Source: Oscillospiraceae bacterium (lineage in GTDB: Bacteria; Bacillota; Clostridia; Oscillospirales; Oscillospiraceae). From it: 41,912 nucleotides of DNA. Position 1 is the first letter of the stretch, and each line of letters opens with the position of its first letter. This document shows positions 16,688 to 24,730 of this stretch, piece by piece. The stretch lies in NCBI GenBank assembly GCA_017935145.1, contig JAGBIE010000004.1, positions 1-41,912 of the forward strand. Direction: 5' to 3'. The notes beneath the pieces were generated by a model. That model worked only from the letters and a program-made list of their open reading frames with translations. It was not told where the DNA came from and made no database searches. Position numbers and translations under genes: made by a program.

Positions 16688-17947
16688 TTATGCACCAGGA
16701 TTGGTCAAGGGAAGGCGGGGATTTGCTTCGTCCCGAATGACCACGGGCTTAGCGCCCTCGGTAACACATTCTTTGGTAATACGCACCGATTGGATGGTGG
16801 GATCAGACGGAATTTCGTACATGATTTCCGTCATGGTTTTTTCCATGATGGCGCGAAGTCCGCGGGCGCCAATGGCGCGCTCTGCCGCTTTTTCTGCGAT
16901 GGCGGTGAGGGCATCTTCATCAAAGGAAAGTTTCACATGGTCGTATTCCAAGAGTTTTTTATACTGACGGCAGAGAGCGTTTTTGGGCTGGGTGAGAATG
17001 TTCACCAAGTCCGAAACTTTGAGGCTCTCCAAAGAAGTGATGACGGGCAGACGACCCACCAATTCGGGAATGATGCCGAATTTGAGAAGGTCATGGGGCT
17101 GAACCTGCCGGAACAGCGCGCCCACATCACGGTTTTTCTTGCTCTCCACAGGAGAACCGAAGCCGATGGCGCTACGGTCGGTACGGGCTTCGATAATCTT
17201 ATCCAGACCATCAAAAGCGCCACCACAGATGAAGAGAATATTGGTGGTGTCAATTTGGATAAATTCCTGCTGGGGATGCTTTCTGCCACCCTGAGGAGGA
17301 ACATTGGCAACGGTGCCTTCCAAAATTTTCAAGAGGGCCAGCTGGACACCTTCGCCACTGACATCGCGAGTGATGGAGGTATTTTCGCTCTTGCGGGCGA
17401 TTTTATCCATCTCGTCAATGTAGATGATGCCACGCTGTGCCAGTTCCACATCGAAATCGGCGGCTTGGAGGAGGCGGAGGAGGATATTTTCCACATCTTC
17501 GCCCACATAGCCCGCTTCTGTGAGGGTGGTAGCATCGGCAATAGCAAAGGGTACATTGAGAATCTTTGCCAAGGTTTGGGCAAAGAGGGTCTTGCCAGAG
17601 CCCGTAGGACCGATGAGCAGAATGTTACTCTTTTGCAGTTCCACATCCGTCTCCTGAGCGAAGCAGATGCGCTTATAGTGGTTATACACCGCCACGGAGA
17701 GAGCCAGTTTGGCATCCTCCTGACCGATGATATAGCGGTCCATATAGGTGCGGATTTCCTGCGGGGTGGGGATGGTATCGGGCAGGGAGAACTCAGGCGT
17801 TCTGGCGATGTCCATATCATCCTGCAAAATGCCGTTGCAGAGATTCACGCACTCGTTGCAGATATACACATTAGGACCTGCAATCATCCGCATGACCTGC
17901 TCCTGCCGTTTGTTGCAGAAGGAACAGCGGATATTATCTCTTGCCAT
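16688..17947 (-). CDS. clpX: ATP-dependent Clp protease ATP-binding subunit ClpX
   Basis: A 419-residue AAA+ unfoldase that feeds substrates to ClpP. The N-terminal C4 zinc-binding domain is at 9-37 (CSFCNKRQ ... CNECVNLC). Walker A is GPTGSGKT, the pore loop is AGYVGEDVE, and Walker B is [10 protein letters not shown]. The arginine-finger region [11 protein letters not shown] lies near the C-terminus. The IGF-type loop region that docks ClpP reads [14 protein letters not shown]. Its ATG follows AAAGGAGG 29 nt after clpP, so the two subunits are cotranscribed. Confidence 0.98.
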   Translation of the reverse strand: MARDNIRCSFCNKRQEQVMRMIAGPNVYICNECVNLCNGILQDDMDIARTPEFSLPDTIPTPQEIRTYMDRYIIGQEDAKLALSVAVYNHYKRICFAQETDVELQKSNILLIGPTGSGKTLFAQTLAKILNVPFAIADATTLTEAGYVGEDVENILLRLLQAADFDVELAQRGIIYIDEMDKIARKSENTSITRDVSGEGVQLALLKILEGTVANVPPQGGRKHPQQEFIQIDTTNILFICGGAFDGLDKIIEARTDRSAIGFGSPVESKKNRDVGALFRQVQPHDLLKFGIIPELVGRLPVITSLESLKVSDLVNILTQPKNALCRQYKKLLEYDHVKLSFDEDALTAIAEKAAERAIGARGLRAIMEKTMTEIMYEIPSDPTIQSVRITKECVTEGAKPVVIRDEANPRLPLTNPGA

Positions 17948-17975
17948 TAGGGGTGCCTCCTTTCAGGGGAGAAAA

Positions 17976-18557
17976 TTAGCGTTTGTCGATGACTTTATCG
18001 ATGATGCCGTACTTGGCGGCTTCTTCTGCGGTCATGAAATTATCCCGCTCCGTATCGTTCTTGACGGTTTCCAAATCCTTGCCAGTGTTCTGGGCGAGGA
18101 TTTCCGTGAGGCGATTCTTAATTTTCAGCATCCGCTCCACATGGATTTGCATATCTGTGGTCTGACCCTGAGTGCCACCCAAGGGCTGATGAATCATGAT
18201 TTCTGCATTGGGCAGGGCATAACGCTTGCCCTTGGTGCCAGCAGAGAGCAAAAATGCACCCATGGAGGCGGCCATGCCGATGCAGATGGTGGAAACATCG
18301 CACTTAATATACTGCATGGTATCGTAAATGGCCATGCCAGCGGTGACGGAGCCACCGGGGCTGTTGATATAGAACTGGATGTCCTTATCGGGGTCTTGGG
18401 CTTCCAAGTACAGAAGCTGTGCCACTACCAAGCTGGCAGTAGTGTCATTGACCTCTTCCGAAAGGAAAATAATACGGTCGTTGAGCAGGCGGGAGAAAAT
18501 GTCGTAACTGCGTTCACCACGGCTGGTCTGCTCCACAACATAAGGAACTAAACTCAT
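17976..18557 (-). CDS. clpP: ATP-dependent Clp protease proteolytic subunit ClpP
   Basis: A 193-residue serine peptidase forming the tetradecameric barrel capped by ClpX. The catalytic triad is S98 (GMAASMGAF), H123 (MIHQPLGG) and D172 (ERDNFMT). YINSPGGSV (63-71) is the substrate-groove motif. The reading frame is open upstream to 18614, but the ATG at 18557 has TTTTGGAGG at good spacing and gives the family-typical start [16 protein letters not shown]. It sits between tig and clpX, the classic order. Confidence 0.98.
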   Translation of the reverse strand: MSLVPYVVEQTSRGERSYDIFSRLLNDRIIFLSEEVNDTTASLVVAQLLYLEAQDPDKDIQFYINSPGGSVTAGMAIYDTMQYIKCDVSTICIGMAASMGAFLLSAGTKGKRYALPNAEIMIHQPLGGTQGQTTDMQIHVERMLKIKNRLTEILAQNTGKDLETVKNDTERDNFMTAEEAAKYGIIDKVIDKR

Positions 18558-18606
18558 AACGATACCTCCAAAACGTAATGTTGGGAAATCTCCTTGTAGT
18601 CCAAAA

Positions 18607-18634
18607 GATAGCATGACGGTATTGCCATGCTATC
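18607..18634 (-). terminator. Hairpin between tig and clpP, likely terminator/attenuator
   Basis: GATAGCATG (18607-18615) pairs with CATGCTATC (18626-18634). On the minus strand TTTTGGAC follows, giving a short T run. It probably lowers but does not abolish read-through into clpP. Confidence 0.6.
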
Positions 18635-18669
18635 TTTGGACAAAACATTCTAACCGTTAGGCAGGAAAA

Positions 18670-20148
18670 TTATTCCTCGGTCTTTTTCGCAGCGGGCTTC
18701 TTGGCAGGAGCCTTCTTTGCAGTGGTTTCACCCTCAGCCTTCTTAGCGGGAGCTTTCTTGGCGGCGGGCTTCTTCTCTGCGGTTTCGCCTTCAGCCTTCT
18801 TGGCGGGGGCTTTCTTAGCGGCGGGCTTCTTCTCTGCGGTTTCGCCCTCTTCCTTCTTGGCAGCGGGCTTCTTGGCGGAGACAGCCTTGGCATTGTCAGC
18901 GATGAACTGGACAGCCTTACGGGTCTTCAGTTCGCTACGGACAGCTTCAGCACTGAGAGCTTCCTGCACCTTAGCCAGTTCCATGCCGTACTGGTCGGCA
19001 ACTTTCTGCATTTCAGCAGTGATTTCTTCATCGGAAACAGTGAGGTTTTCCTTTTCAGCCACTTCGCACAGAAGCAGGTTGGAGCGGACAGTGGTTTCTG
19101 CCACGGGACGCATGCTGGCGCGCATGGCGGCCATGTTGCCACCAGCCATCTTAGCATAGTCTTCCATGCTCATGCCGTTCATCTGCAACTGGTAAGCGAA
19201 CTGTTCCATGTGCTTGTCCACCTGCTCGTCAATCATGCAAGCGGGGATATCCACGGTCATGTTAGCGGCAGCGGCGGTGACAGCATCGTTTTCGAACTGG
19301 GCGCGGGCGGCTTCTTCACGATCTTTCTTCAGGCGAGCCTTAATGTCCTTCTTCAGTTCATCCATGGTGTCAAACTCAGAAACGTCCTTGACGAATTCAT
19401 CGTCCTTTTCGGGCACGATGGTTTCCTTGACTTCATGAATCTTGCACTTGAAGGTGGCATCCTTGCCAGCCAACTTGGGATCGTATGCTTCGGGGAAGGT
19501 GACGTTGACATCGCGGTCTTCGCCGGCCTTAGCGCCCACAAGGGCTTCTTCAAAACCGGGGATGAACTGGCCGGAGCCCAGTTTCAGGGTGTGGTTTTCA
19601 GCCTTGCCACCTTCAAAGGCAACGCCATCCACAAAGCCTTCAAAATCAAACACAACGCTATCGCCCATTTTGGCTTCCCGCTCCACAGTGAGGATACGGG
19701 CGTTGCGCTGAGCCATGCGGTCGATTTCGGCTTCTACCTCTGCCTCGGTAATACGGACAGCGGTCTTGGGCACTTCGATGCCCTTATATTCGCCCAGAGT
19801 GACCTCGGGGTAGAGAGCGGTTTCCACAGTGAGGACCACAGCGCCGTCTTCGGCAAAGTCCACATTGGTGACGGAGGGCATGCCCACAACCTGCAGTTTT
19901 TCTGCGGAGATAGCGGCCTCGTACACTTCGGGGAAAATATCATTGATGGCATCTTCATAGAACACGGAAGCGCCATACATTCTTTCAATCATAGCGCGGG
20001 GGGCTTTGCCCTTGCGGAAGCCGGGAAGCATGATGTTCTTGCGGGCCTTGAGATAAGCGCCCTGGACAGCGGCTTCAAACTGTTCCTTGCCAATTTCTAC
20101 CTGAATTTTGGCAATGTTCTTTTCTTTTTCGACACTTTTCACGGTCAT
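18670..20148 (-). CDS. tig: Trigger factor with a Lys/Ala/Pro-rich repeat tail
   Basis: A 492-residue ribosome-associated chaperone and peptidyl-prolyl isomerase. The ribosome-binding domain includes LPGFRKGKAPRAMIERMYG (about 38-57). The FKBP-like domain follows (GDSVVFDFEGFVDGVAFEGG, LGSGQFIPGFEEALVGAKAGE), and then the C-terminal chaperone arms. A usual trigger factor ends near residue 430; this one continues with about 68 residues (425-492) of AAKKAPAKK-type repeats, resembling histone H1-like tails. The repeats are encoded by 57-bp tandem units. The ATG at 20148 has AGGAGGAAT upstream. It begins the tig-clpP-clpX cluster. Confidence 0.95.
   Translation of the reverse strand: MTVKSVEKEKNIAKIQVEIGKEQFEAAVQGAYLKARKNIMLPGFRKGKAPRAMIERMYGASVFYEDAINDIFPEVYEAAISAEKLQVVGMPSVTNVDFAEDGAVVLTVETALYPEVTLGEYKGIEVPKTAVRITEAEVEAEIDRMAQRNARILTVEREAKMGDSVVFDFEGFVDGVAFEGGKAENHTLKLGSGQFIPGFEEALVGAKAGEDRDVNVTFPEAYDPKLAGKDATFKCKIHEVKETIVPEKDDEFVKDVSEFDTMDELKKDIKARLKKDREEAARAQFENDAVTAAAANMTVDIPACMIDEQVDKHMEQFAYQLQMNGMSMEDYAKMAGGNMAAMRASMRPVAETTVRSNLLLCEVAEKENLTVSDEEITAEMQKVADQYGMELAKVQEALSAEAVRSELKTRKAVQFIADNAKAVSAKKPAAKKEEGETAEKKPAAKKAPAKKAEGETAEKKPAAKKAPAKKAEGETTAKKAPAKKPAAKKTEE
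18734..18847. repeat. Tandem 57-bp repeat inside the trigger-factor gene
   Basis: Two nearly identical 57-bp units (18734-18790 and 18791-18847), flanked by partial copies, encode the 19-residue unit EGETAEKKPAAKKAPAKKA. The period is a multiple of three, so changes in copy number keep the frame. This makes the tail length likely to vary between strains. Confidence 0.9.
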
Positions 20149-20167
20149 GGGGTTATTCCTCCTAAGA

Positions 20168-20239
20168 CGGTGGTTTATTTGCTTTTTTCCACCGGATTTT
20201 ATATCCGTAACATTCTAACAGAAATTTTACGAAATTTCT
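20168..20239 (-). promoter_or_regulatory. tig promoter region with nested inverted repeats
   Basis: On the minus strand a TAGAAT -10-like hexamer lies at 20212-20217; no strong -35 is seen. A perfect 8-bp inverted repeat AGAAATTT/AAATTTCT (20220-20227, 20232-20239) lies just upstream in the spacer/-35 area and could be an operator. In the leader are CGGAT/ATCCG (20193-20197, 20203-20207) and CGGTGG/CCACCG (20168-20173, 20189-20194). No CIRCE or CtsR-type heat-shock site is recognisable. Confidence 0.45.
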
Positions 20240-20279
20240 ACTGTTTTTTGAAAAATATTTACCTTTTTCCTGCATTTTT

Positions 20280-20969
20280 TCAGGGAAGAATCTTTTGGGG
20301 GGTAAAATTCACGAAATCTGCTGCCAAAAGGCGGTATTCAATGCCGTCCCACAGCCCTTCCATGGCCAGTTTATGGCTGTCCCCATGGAGGTGGCCGTAG
20401 AAGCACTGGCGGACACCATAGGTTTGAAGCAGGTCAATAATCTCGGGGCAAAGGTAGCCACGATAGCGGGGCGGATAGTGCAAAAAGCAGAGTTTTTCCT
20501 TCTCCCCTGCCCCTTTGAGGGAGGCTTCCAAGCGCCCTAATTCTCTGCGGAAGACTTTTTCATCGTGAGTGCCCTGCTGGTCTTCTTCAAAGAACCAACC
20601 ACGGGTGCCACAGATGGCAACATCACCGTAGAAAAAGGCATTATTGTGGAGAAGGTGCATGTTTGTAAATCCGTTTTCTGTGCAGAAATCCTCAAATTTC
20701 TTTGCGGTGGACCACCAGTAATCGTGGTTGCCTTTGACGATGAGTTTTCTGCCAGGGATTTCATGGAGAAACTGAAAATCCGCTTTCGCCTCGCGTAAAT
20801 CCAAGCCCCAACTGACATCGCCCAAAAGGACAAGGGTATCCTCCTCTGTCATGCAAGCGAGACCTTGTTTTAACTTTTCTACATAGCCATCCCACTTGCC
20901 ACCGAAGATGTCCATGGGTTTATCGGTGCCAAAGGACAGGTGCAAATCGCCGATTGCGTAGAGGGCCAT
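20280..20969 (-). CDS. Metallophosphoesterase (calcineurin-like)
   Basis: A 229-residue cytoplasmic protein with the full set of binuclear-metal motifs in order: GDLH (7-10), GDVSWG (about 51-56), GNHDYWW (about 80-86), a His in LHYPPRY and GHLHGDSH (about 192-199). The middle GTRGWFFEE is characteristic of the COG1768-type subgroup as I recall it. The substrate is unknown. It lies about 11 nt after yraN and ends the rplS/lepB-side gene series; no terminator hairpin is evident before the tig promoter region. Confidence 0.9.
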   Translation of the reverse strand: MALYAIGDLHLSFGTDKPMDIFGGKWDGYVEKLKQGLACMTEEDTLVLLGDVSWGLDLREAKADFQFLHEIPGRKLIVKGNHDYWWSTAKKFEDFCTENGFTNMHLLHNNAFFYGDVAICGTRGWFFEEDQQGTHDEKVFRRELGRLEASLKGAGEKEKLCFLHYPPRYRGYLCPEIIDLLQTYGVRQCFYGHLHGDSHKLAMEGLWDGIEYRLLAADFVNFTPQKILP

Positions 20970-20980
20970 AGCAGTTCTCC

Positions 20981-21343
20981 TTAAAAGGCATTTTCCAAAT
21001 GATGTATGATGGGGTCACGGGTTTTTCCCCCTTGGGGCGCGAGAATTTCCACCACATCAAAGCGGGGCTGTAAGTCCGTGGGGTGCCCACTGAGATACCA
21101 CTGGGCGGTGGTGCGCAGGCGGGTCTGCTTGGAGAATGTGACAAATTCCCGAGGCTCGCCATGGCTTGCATCCTTGCGGAGTTTGACCTCCACAAAGACC
21201 AGAAACGCATGGTTTTGGGCGATGATGTCAATTTCGCCATGACGGCAGGAGACATTCTTCGCCACGATTTTGTAGCCTTGTTTTTTGAGGTATTGGGCGG
21301 CGATTTTCTCGCCCCAAGCGCCTGTAGAATCGGTCTTTTTCAT
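20981..21343 (-). CDS. YraN/UPF0102-family nuclease-like protein
   Basis: A 120-residue protein of the YraN family, a predicted endonuclease fold related to archaeal Holliday junction resolvases. Family marks are GAWGEKIAAQYLKKQGY (8-24), the acidic/catalytic-like HGEIDIIAQ (E37, D39) and FVEVKLRKD (E52, K54). Its cellular role is unproven. The ATG overlaps the rnhB stop (ATGA), and the rnhB-yraN pairing is common in bacteria. Confidence 0.93.
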   Translation of the reverse strand: MKKTDSTGAWGEKIAAQYLKKQGYKIVAKNVSCRHGEIDIIAQNHAFLVFVEVKLRKDASHGEPREFVTFSKQTRLRTTAQWYLSGHPTDLQPRFDVVEILAPQGGKTRDPIIHHLENAF

Positions 21344-21945
21344 AGAAAACTCCGCAAGAAAGTCATTCGGTGAATGGGACTGGGGCCAAATTCCCGAAGG
21401 GCTTCATAGTGTTTTTTGGTGCCGTAGCCTTTATGTACCTCAAAGCCGTACTGGGGATAGGTTTCCGCCATGCGCTCCATGAAGGCATCTCTTGTAACCT
21501 TGGCAAGCACCGAGGCGGCGGCAATATTGGCGCTGAGGGAGTCCCCTTTCACCACGGTTTTGACCGTGACGCCAAAATCGCTGGCGCGGTTACCATCCAC
21601 CAAAGCGAGATTGGGAGCGATGGAGAGTTGCTGAATCGCTTCCCGCATGGCGCGATAGGTGGCTTGGAGGATGTTAATTTCATCGATGACTTTTTCATCC
21701 ACCATGGCGATGCCGTAGGCAAGGGCCTTTTCACAGATGATGGGGTAAAGTTCCCGCCGTTTTTTATCCGTGAGTTTTTTGGAGTCGTTGAGACCCTCAA
21801 TTTCTAAGCCGTGGGGCAAAATCACCGCGGCGGCGCACACAGGGCCAGCCAGTGGGCCACGGCCCGCTTCATCCACGCCACAGATGAGGTCATAGCCCTC
21901 TGCGCGACACTGGGTTTCGATGGCCCACAAATCTGCTTTTTCCAT
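21340..21945 (-). CDS. rnhB: Ribonuclease HII
   Basis: A 201-residue endonuclease that cleaves the RNA of RNA-DNA hybrids and single misincorporated ribonucleotides. The hallmark GVDEAGRGPLAGPV (23-36) supplies D25 and E26. The later acidic residue is in ALVDGN. The Gly-rich/His end SIHKGYGT-like segment here reads EVHKGYGTKKHYEAL. Strong AGGAGG lies before the ATG, 3 nt after the rbgA stop. Length and motifs are complete. Confidence 0.97.
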   Translation of the reverse strand: MEKADLWAIETQCRAEGYDLICGVDEAGRGPLAGPVCAAAVILPHGLEIEGLNDSKKLTDKKRRELYPIICEKALAYGIAMVDEKVIDEINILQATYRAMREAIQQLSIAPNLALVDGNRASDFGVTVKTVVKGDSLSANIAAASVLAKVTRDAFMERMAETYPQYGFEVHKGYGTKKHYEALREFGPSPIHRMTFLRSFL

Positions 21946-21948
21946 GTG

Positions 21949-22815
21949 TTACGCCTCCTGCGGGGGCAATTCCAAGGTGAAGCGCCCCAGTTTACAGCTG
22001 CGGTATTCTTCCAGCAGTACCCGCGCCATGCGCTCGGTATCAATTTCCCCTCGGGAGAGCAAGAAGCCCCGTTTTCTGCCTGCGGAGATGAGCAGTTCAT
22101 AGCCATCGGTTTCGGGCGCTTCGTCAATTTTATAGCGCTCGCGCAAGGCATCGGGATAGCGTTGCCACAACATTTCCATGAGATGGCAGGCCAAGGCTTC
22201 CGTATCTAAAATATCGTCCTTGACAGCGCCTGTATAGGCCAAACGGATGCCCACCTGCGGGTCTTCAAATTTCGGCCAGAGAATACCAGGGGTATCCAAA
22301 AGAAGCAGGCCGTTATCCACGGTTACCCACTGGATACCACGGGTGACACCGGGGCGGTTTTCCGCCTTAGCGCCTTTGCGACCGGACACTTGGTTAATGA
22401 AGGTGGATTTGCCCACATTGGGGATGCCCACAATCATGATTTTGATAGGGCGACCAACCTGCCCTTTTTCTTCGTACTTTTTGATTTTATCCCGCAGGAG
22501 ATTTCGCACAGCAGGGACAAAATCGTTAATCCCACGGCGACTTTTGCAGTCGGTTTTCACCACCGCCATGCCACGGGATTTAAAATAGTCCGTCCACTGC
22601 TGGATGGCGGTAGGGTCTGCCATATCCATGCGGTTGAGGATGATAAGGCGGGGTTTTGTGCCACAAATTTCGTCAATATCGGGATTGCGACTGGAAATGG
22701 GGATACGGGCATCCAAAATCTCACAGACAGCATCCACCAACCGCAGTTGTTCTTCCATAATACGGCGGGTTTTGGTCATGTGACCGGGATACCACTGAAT
22801 GTTCATTTCTTGCAT
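21949..22815 (-). CDS. rbgA: Ribosome biogenesis GTPase RbgA (YlqF)
   Basis: A 288-residue circularly permuted GTPase acting in late 50S assembly. The order G4 (ILNRMDM) before G1 (GIPNVGKSTFINQ) and G3 (DTPGILWP) shows the permutation. The YlqF start IQWYPGHMTKTRR is conserved, and a C-terminal RNA-binding domain follows. I take the ATG at 22815, whose A overlaps the lepB stop (TAATG) with AGGAGG upstream; an ATG three codons later is possible. The lepB-rbgA-rnhB-yraN order downstream of rplS is a familiar Firmicute cluster. Confidence 0.96.
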   Translation of the reverse strand: MQEMNIQWYPGHMTKTRRIMEEQLRLVDAVCEILDARIPISSRNPDIDEICGTKPRLIILNRMDMADPTAIQQWTDYFKSRGMAVVKTDCKSRRGINDFVPAVRNLLRDKIKKYEEKGQVGRPIKIMIVGIPNVGKSTFINQVSGRKGAKAENRPGVTRGIQWVTVDNGLLLLDTPGILWPKFEDPQVGIRLAYTGAVKDDILDTEALACHLMEMLWQRYPDALRERYKIDEAPETDGYELLISAGRKRGFLLSRGEIDTERMARVLLEEYRSCKLGRFTLELPPQEA

Positions 22816-23411
22816 TAGGAAATCCCTCCTATGCGGGAGAAATCGCGTCCGCCGATGACATTGCCCTCGATATCGGTCTTTTGACCAGGCAGGGCGATAC
22901 CCAAGACCCGACCCATGATACGGCGGGTATCCACCATGCCAATGGGGGCATATCGACTATCAGCAGAGTGGTTGCGGTTATCGCCCAAGACGAAGACGCA
23001 CCCGTCGGGTACGGTGGCGGGAAGGTCGGTAGCGTCTGCATACTGCACCCAAATTTTTTCACTGATGTATGCTTCATCCAATCTTTCGCCGTTGACATAG
23101 ACATCGCCCGTAGAAAAGTCAATATCCACCAAGTCACCCTCGGTGGCGATGATGCGCTTGACGATGGGGCTGGAGGAGAATTCAGGCACGGTGAGGACCA
23201 CCACATCACCACGGTCATAATCCTGAGAGACCACATTACTCAGAAGGAGCATATAATCTTTATCCATAAGAGTGGGATACATGCTACTACCGTCCACGCC
23301 CACAAGGCGCACGGCAAAGACGAACAGCACGGTGACCACGGCTAAAATGATAGAAAAATCCCGCAGAACGGAAAATACTTCTTTGCGGGCGGATGTGGTT
23401 TGTTTTTCCAT
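22815..23411 (-). CDS. lepB: Signal peptidase I
   Basis: A 198-residue membrane-bound serine peptidase that removes Sec signal peptides. One N-terminal membrane helix lies at about 19-38. Catalytic S43 is in the motif SSMYPTL and K85 in VKRIIATEGD. Box E reads VLGDNRNHSADSR. It is the Gram-positive SipS-like short form. The gene has its own likely -10 at 23449-23454 and AAAGGAGG before the ATG, and couples to rbgA through TAATG. Confidence 0.96.
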   Translation of the reverse strand: MEKQTTSARKEVFSVLRDFSIILAVVTVLFVFAVRLVGVDGSSMYPTLMDKDYMLLLSNVVSQDYDRGDVVVLTVPEFSSSPIVKRIIATEGDLVDIDFSTGDVYVNGERLDEAYISEKIWVQYADATDLPATVPDGCVFVLGDNRNHSADSRYAPIGMVDTRRIMGRVLGIALPGQKTDIEGNVIGGRDFSRIGGIS

Positions 23412-23448
23412 GGCGGAATTCCTCCTTTTGGGGCAATCAGTTCTTTTT

Positions 23449-23454
23449 ATTATA
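23449..23454 (-). promoter_or_regulatory. -10 element upstream of lepB
   Basis: TATAAT on the minus strand, about 38 nt before the lepB ATG; the -35 position holds only TTTTCT, so this is a moderate prediction. Confidence 0.5.
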
Positions 23455-23505
23455 CACCTTTTTTCATGGAAAGAAAAGGGAAAATCGCATTTTTACAGCA
23501 AAAAA

Positions 23506-23531
23506 CAGGAGCAGATTTCCATCTGCTCCTG
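23506..23531 (-). terminator. Intrinsic terminator after rplS
   Basis: A perfect 11-bp stem (23506-23516 with 23521-23531), four-base loop, and TTTTTT next on the minus strand. Confidence 0.9.
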
Positions 23532-23543
23532 CTTTTTGTGTTT

Positions 23544-23885
23544 TTAGACCTTTTCGCGAACTTTGGCTGCCTTACCCATGCGGTCACGCAGGTAGTACAG
23601 TTTGGCTCTGCGAACTTTGCCGTGACGGACGGTTTCCACATTCACGATGTTAGGAGCGTGAACGGGGAAGACTTTCTCACAGCCCACGCCGTAAGACACG
23701 CGGCGGACGGTGATGGTTTCTTCAATGCCACCGTGCTTCTTGGCGATGATGGTGCCTTCGAACACCTGGATTCTCTCACGAGAACCTTCCTTGATTTTGA
23801 CATGGACACGAACGGTATCGCCCACGTTCATTTCGGGCAGTTCGGGCTTCATGTACTGGCTGGTCAAGGCCTGCAACAGATTCAT
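23544..23885 (-). CDS. rplS: 50S ribosomal protein L19
   Basis: A 113-residue large-subunit protein near the 30S-50S interface. Recognised by [16 protein letters not shown] (about 19-34), [15 protein letters not shown] and [20 protein letters not shown]. The open frame extends upstream, but the ATG at 23885 is preceded by AAGGAGGACAAAACT and gives the usual start MNLLQAL. Own terminator and structured leader indicate a monocistronic unit. Confidence 0.98.
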   Translation of the reverse strand: MNLLQALTSQYMKPELPEMNVGDTVRVHVKIKEGSRERIQVFEGTIIAKKHGGIEETITVRRVSYGVGCEKVFPVHAPNIVNVETVRHGKVRRAKLYYLRDRMGKAAKVREKV

Positions 23886-23891
23886 AGTTTT

Positions 23892-23997
23892 GTCCTCCTT
23901 CATATTAGGGCGTTCATGACGCAGGAAATGCCGCTGCACCACATGTGCCGGCTGCGACAGAGGACCACTCCTTTTCATAGGCTTAGGTATTCTATCA
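23892..23997 (-). promoter_or_regulatory. Structured 5' leader of rplS, candidate ribosomal-protein leader
   Basis: On the minus strand a GATAGAAT -10-like element lies near 23989-23996. The following leader contains nested pairings: CGCAG with CTGCG enclosing GCAC-ATGTG-GTGC, plus GGA/TCC around GGAGTGGTCC. Autoregulatory L19 leaders are known in Firmicutes; I cannot confirm membership by eye. Confidence 0.4.
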
Positions 23998-24036
23998 CAA
24001 GTTTTTGGGAAATGCAAGCATTATTTTTCACATTTT

Positions 24037-24507
24037 TCAGGAAAAGAAACTGCCCACACCCGCAGAGGCAAGACCCACCACAATACCTGCGGTGATAACC
24101 CCCAAAGCGATGGCGGGGAAGGCTTTTTTCAGCCGTAAATCCAGAAGGGCGGCGATGAGAGCGCCTGTCCATGCGCCTGTGCCAGGCAGAGGGATGGCAA
24201 CAAAGAGAAACAGGCCCCAAAAGACGGACTCACGCACTTTGCCGGATTTTTTCAGCGCCCGCTCCTCCAAGCGAGTGATAACGCCATCCAGTTTGGGAAG
24301 TTTGTGGCGAATCCATGCAAAAATAGAGCGGATGAAGAGGATGATAAAGGGCACGGGGAGAATGTTACCCAGCACTGCCACGGGAATGGCGATGGCTTGG
24401 CTGAGACCATTGGCTTCTGCAATGGGAAGGGCGCCCCGCAATTCGATGATGGGCACCATAGAAATGAGAAACGTGGTGAGAATTTTCCCCCACAGGCTAT
24501 TCCACAA
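24037..24507 (-). CDS. COG2426-type small membrane exporter family protein
   Basis: A 156-residue polytopic membrane protein of the family called small multidrug export protein (PF06695). Conserved segments are SMVPIIELRGALPIAEANG (16-34) and FVAIPLPGTGAWTGALIAALLDLRLKKAF (about 101-129). Four to five membrane helices are apparent. The export function is only a family label and the substrate is unknown. The start is TTG, chosen because AAAGGAGG lies 8 nt upstream and the sequence aligns from MWNSLWGKI. A TATGAT -10-like element is at 24538-24543. No terminator is evident before the rplS promoter. Confidence 0.88.
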   Translation of the reverse strand: MWNSLWGKILTTFLISMVPIIELRGALPIAEANGLSQAIAIPVAVLGNILPVPFIILFIRSIFAWIRHKLPKLDGVITRLEERALKKSGKVRESVFWGLFLFVAIPLPGTGAWTGALIAALLDLRLKKAFPAIALGVITAGIVVGLASAGVGSFFS

Positions 24508-24730
24508 AGGCAGGACCTCCTTTCACACAGTGATTGCATCATAGCATAGTTTAGAGAAAAATACCACCCCTGTTTGCCTTATAAGGAGGAAAATTGTTCA
24601 ATATTTTCTATTTTAATAGTGGTTTTTTTCTAAAATGTGTTGTATAATGATTCAAACTGCAGTACTATTGCCTTGCGATTTTACAAAACCGAAGTGATAA
24701 CAATTCCCACAAACAGGAGGCGAATGACGG
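24508..24730. other. Divergent intergenic region before malQ
   Basis: AT-rich spacer of 223 bp. On the plus strand TATAAT at 24643-24648 is a plausible -10 for malQ, though no good -35 is seen. On the minus strand TATGAT (24538-24543) may serve the exporter gene. A CTTATAAGG-type short palindrome lies near 24576. I see no CcpA-like site that I would defend. Confidence 0.5.

Noticed and set aside
18734..18875. Repeats as a possible CRISPR array
   Set aside because: The units are contiguous without spacers, in frame, and encode a coherent Lys/Ala tail of trigger factor.
24544..24730. Riboswitch or structured RNA before malQ
   Set aside because: The region is AT-rich without long pairings; only a -10-like element stands out.
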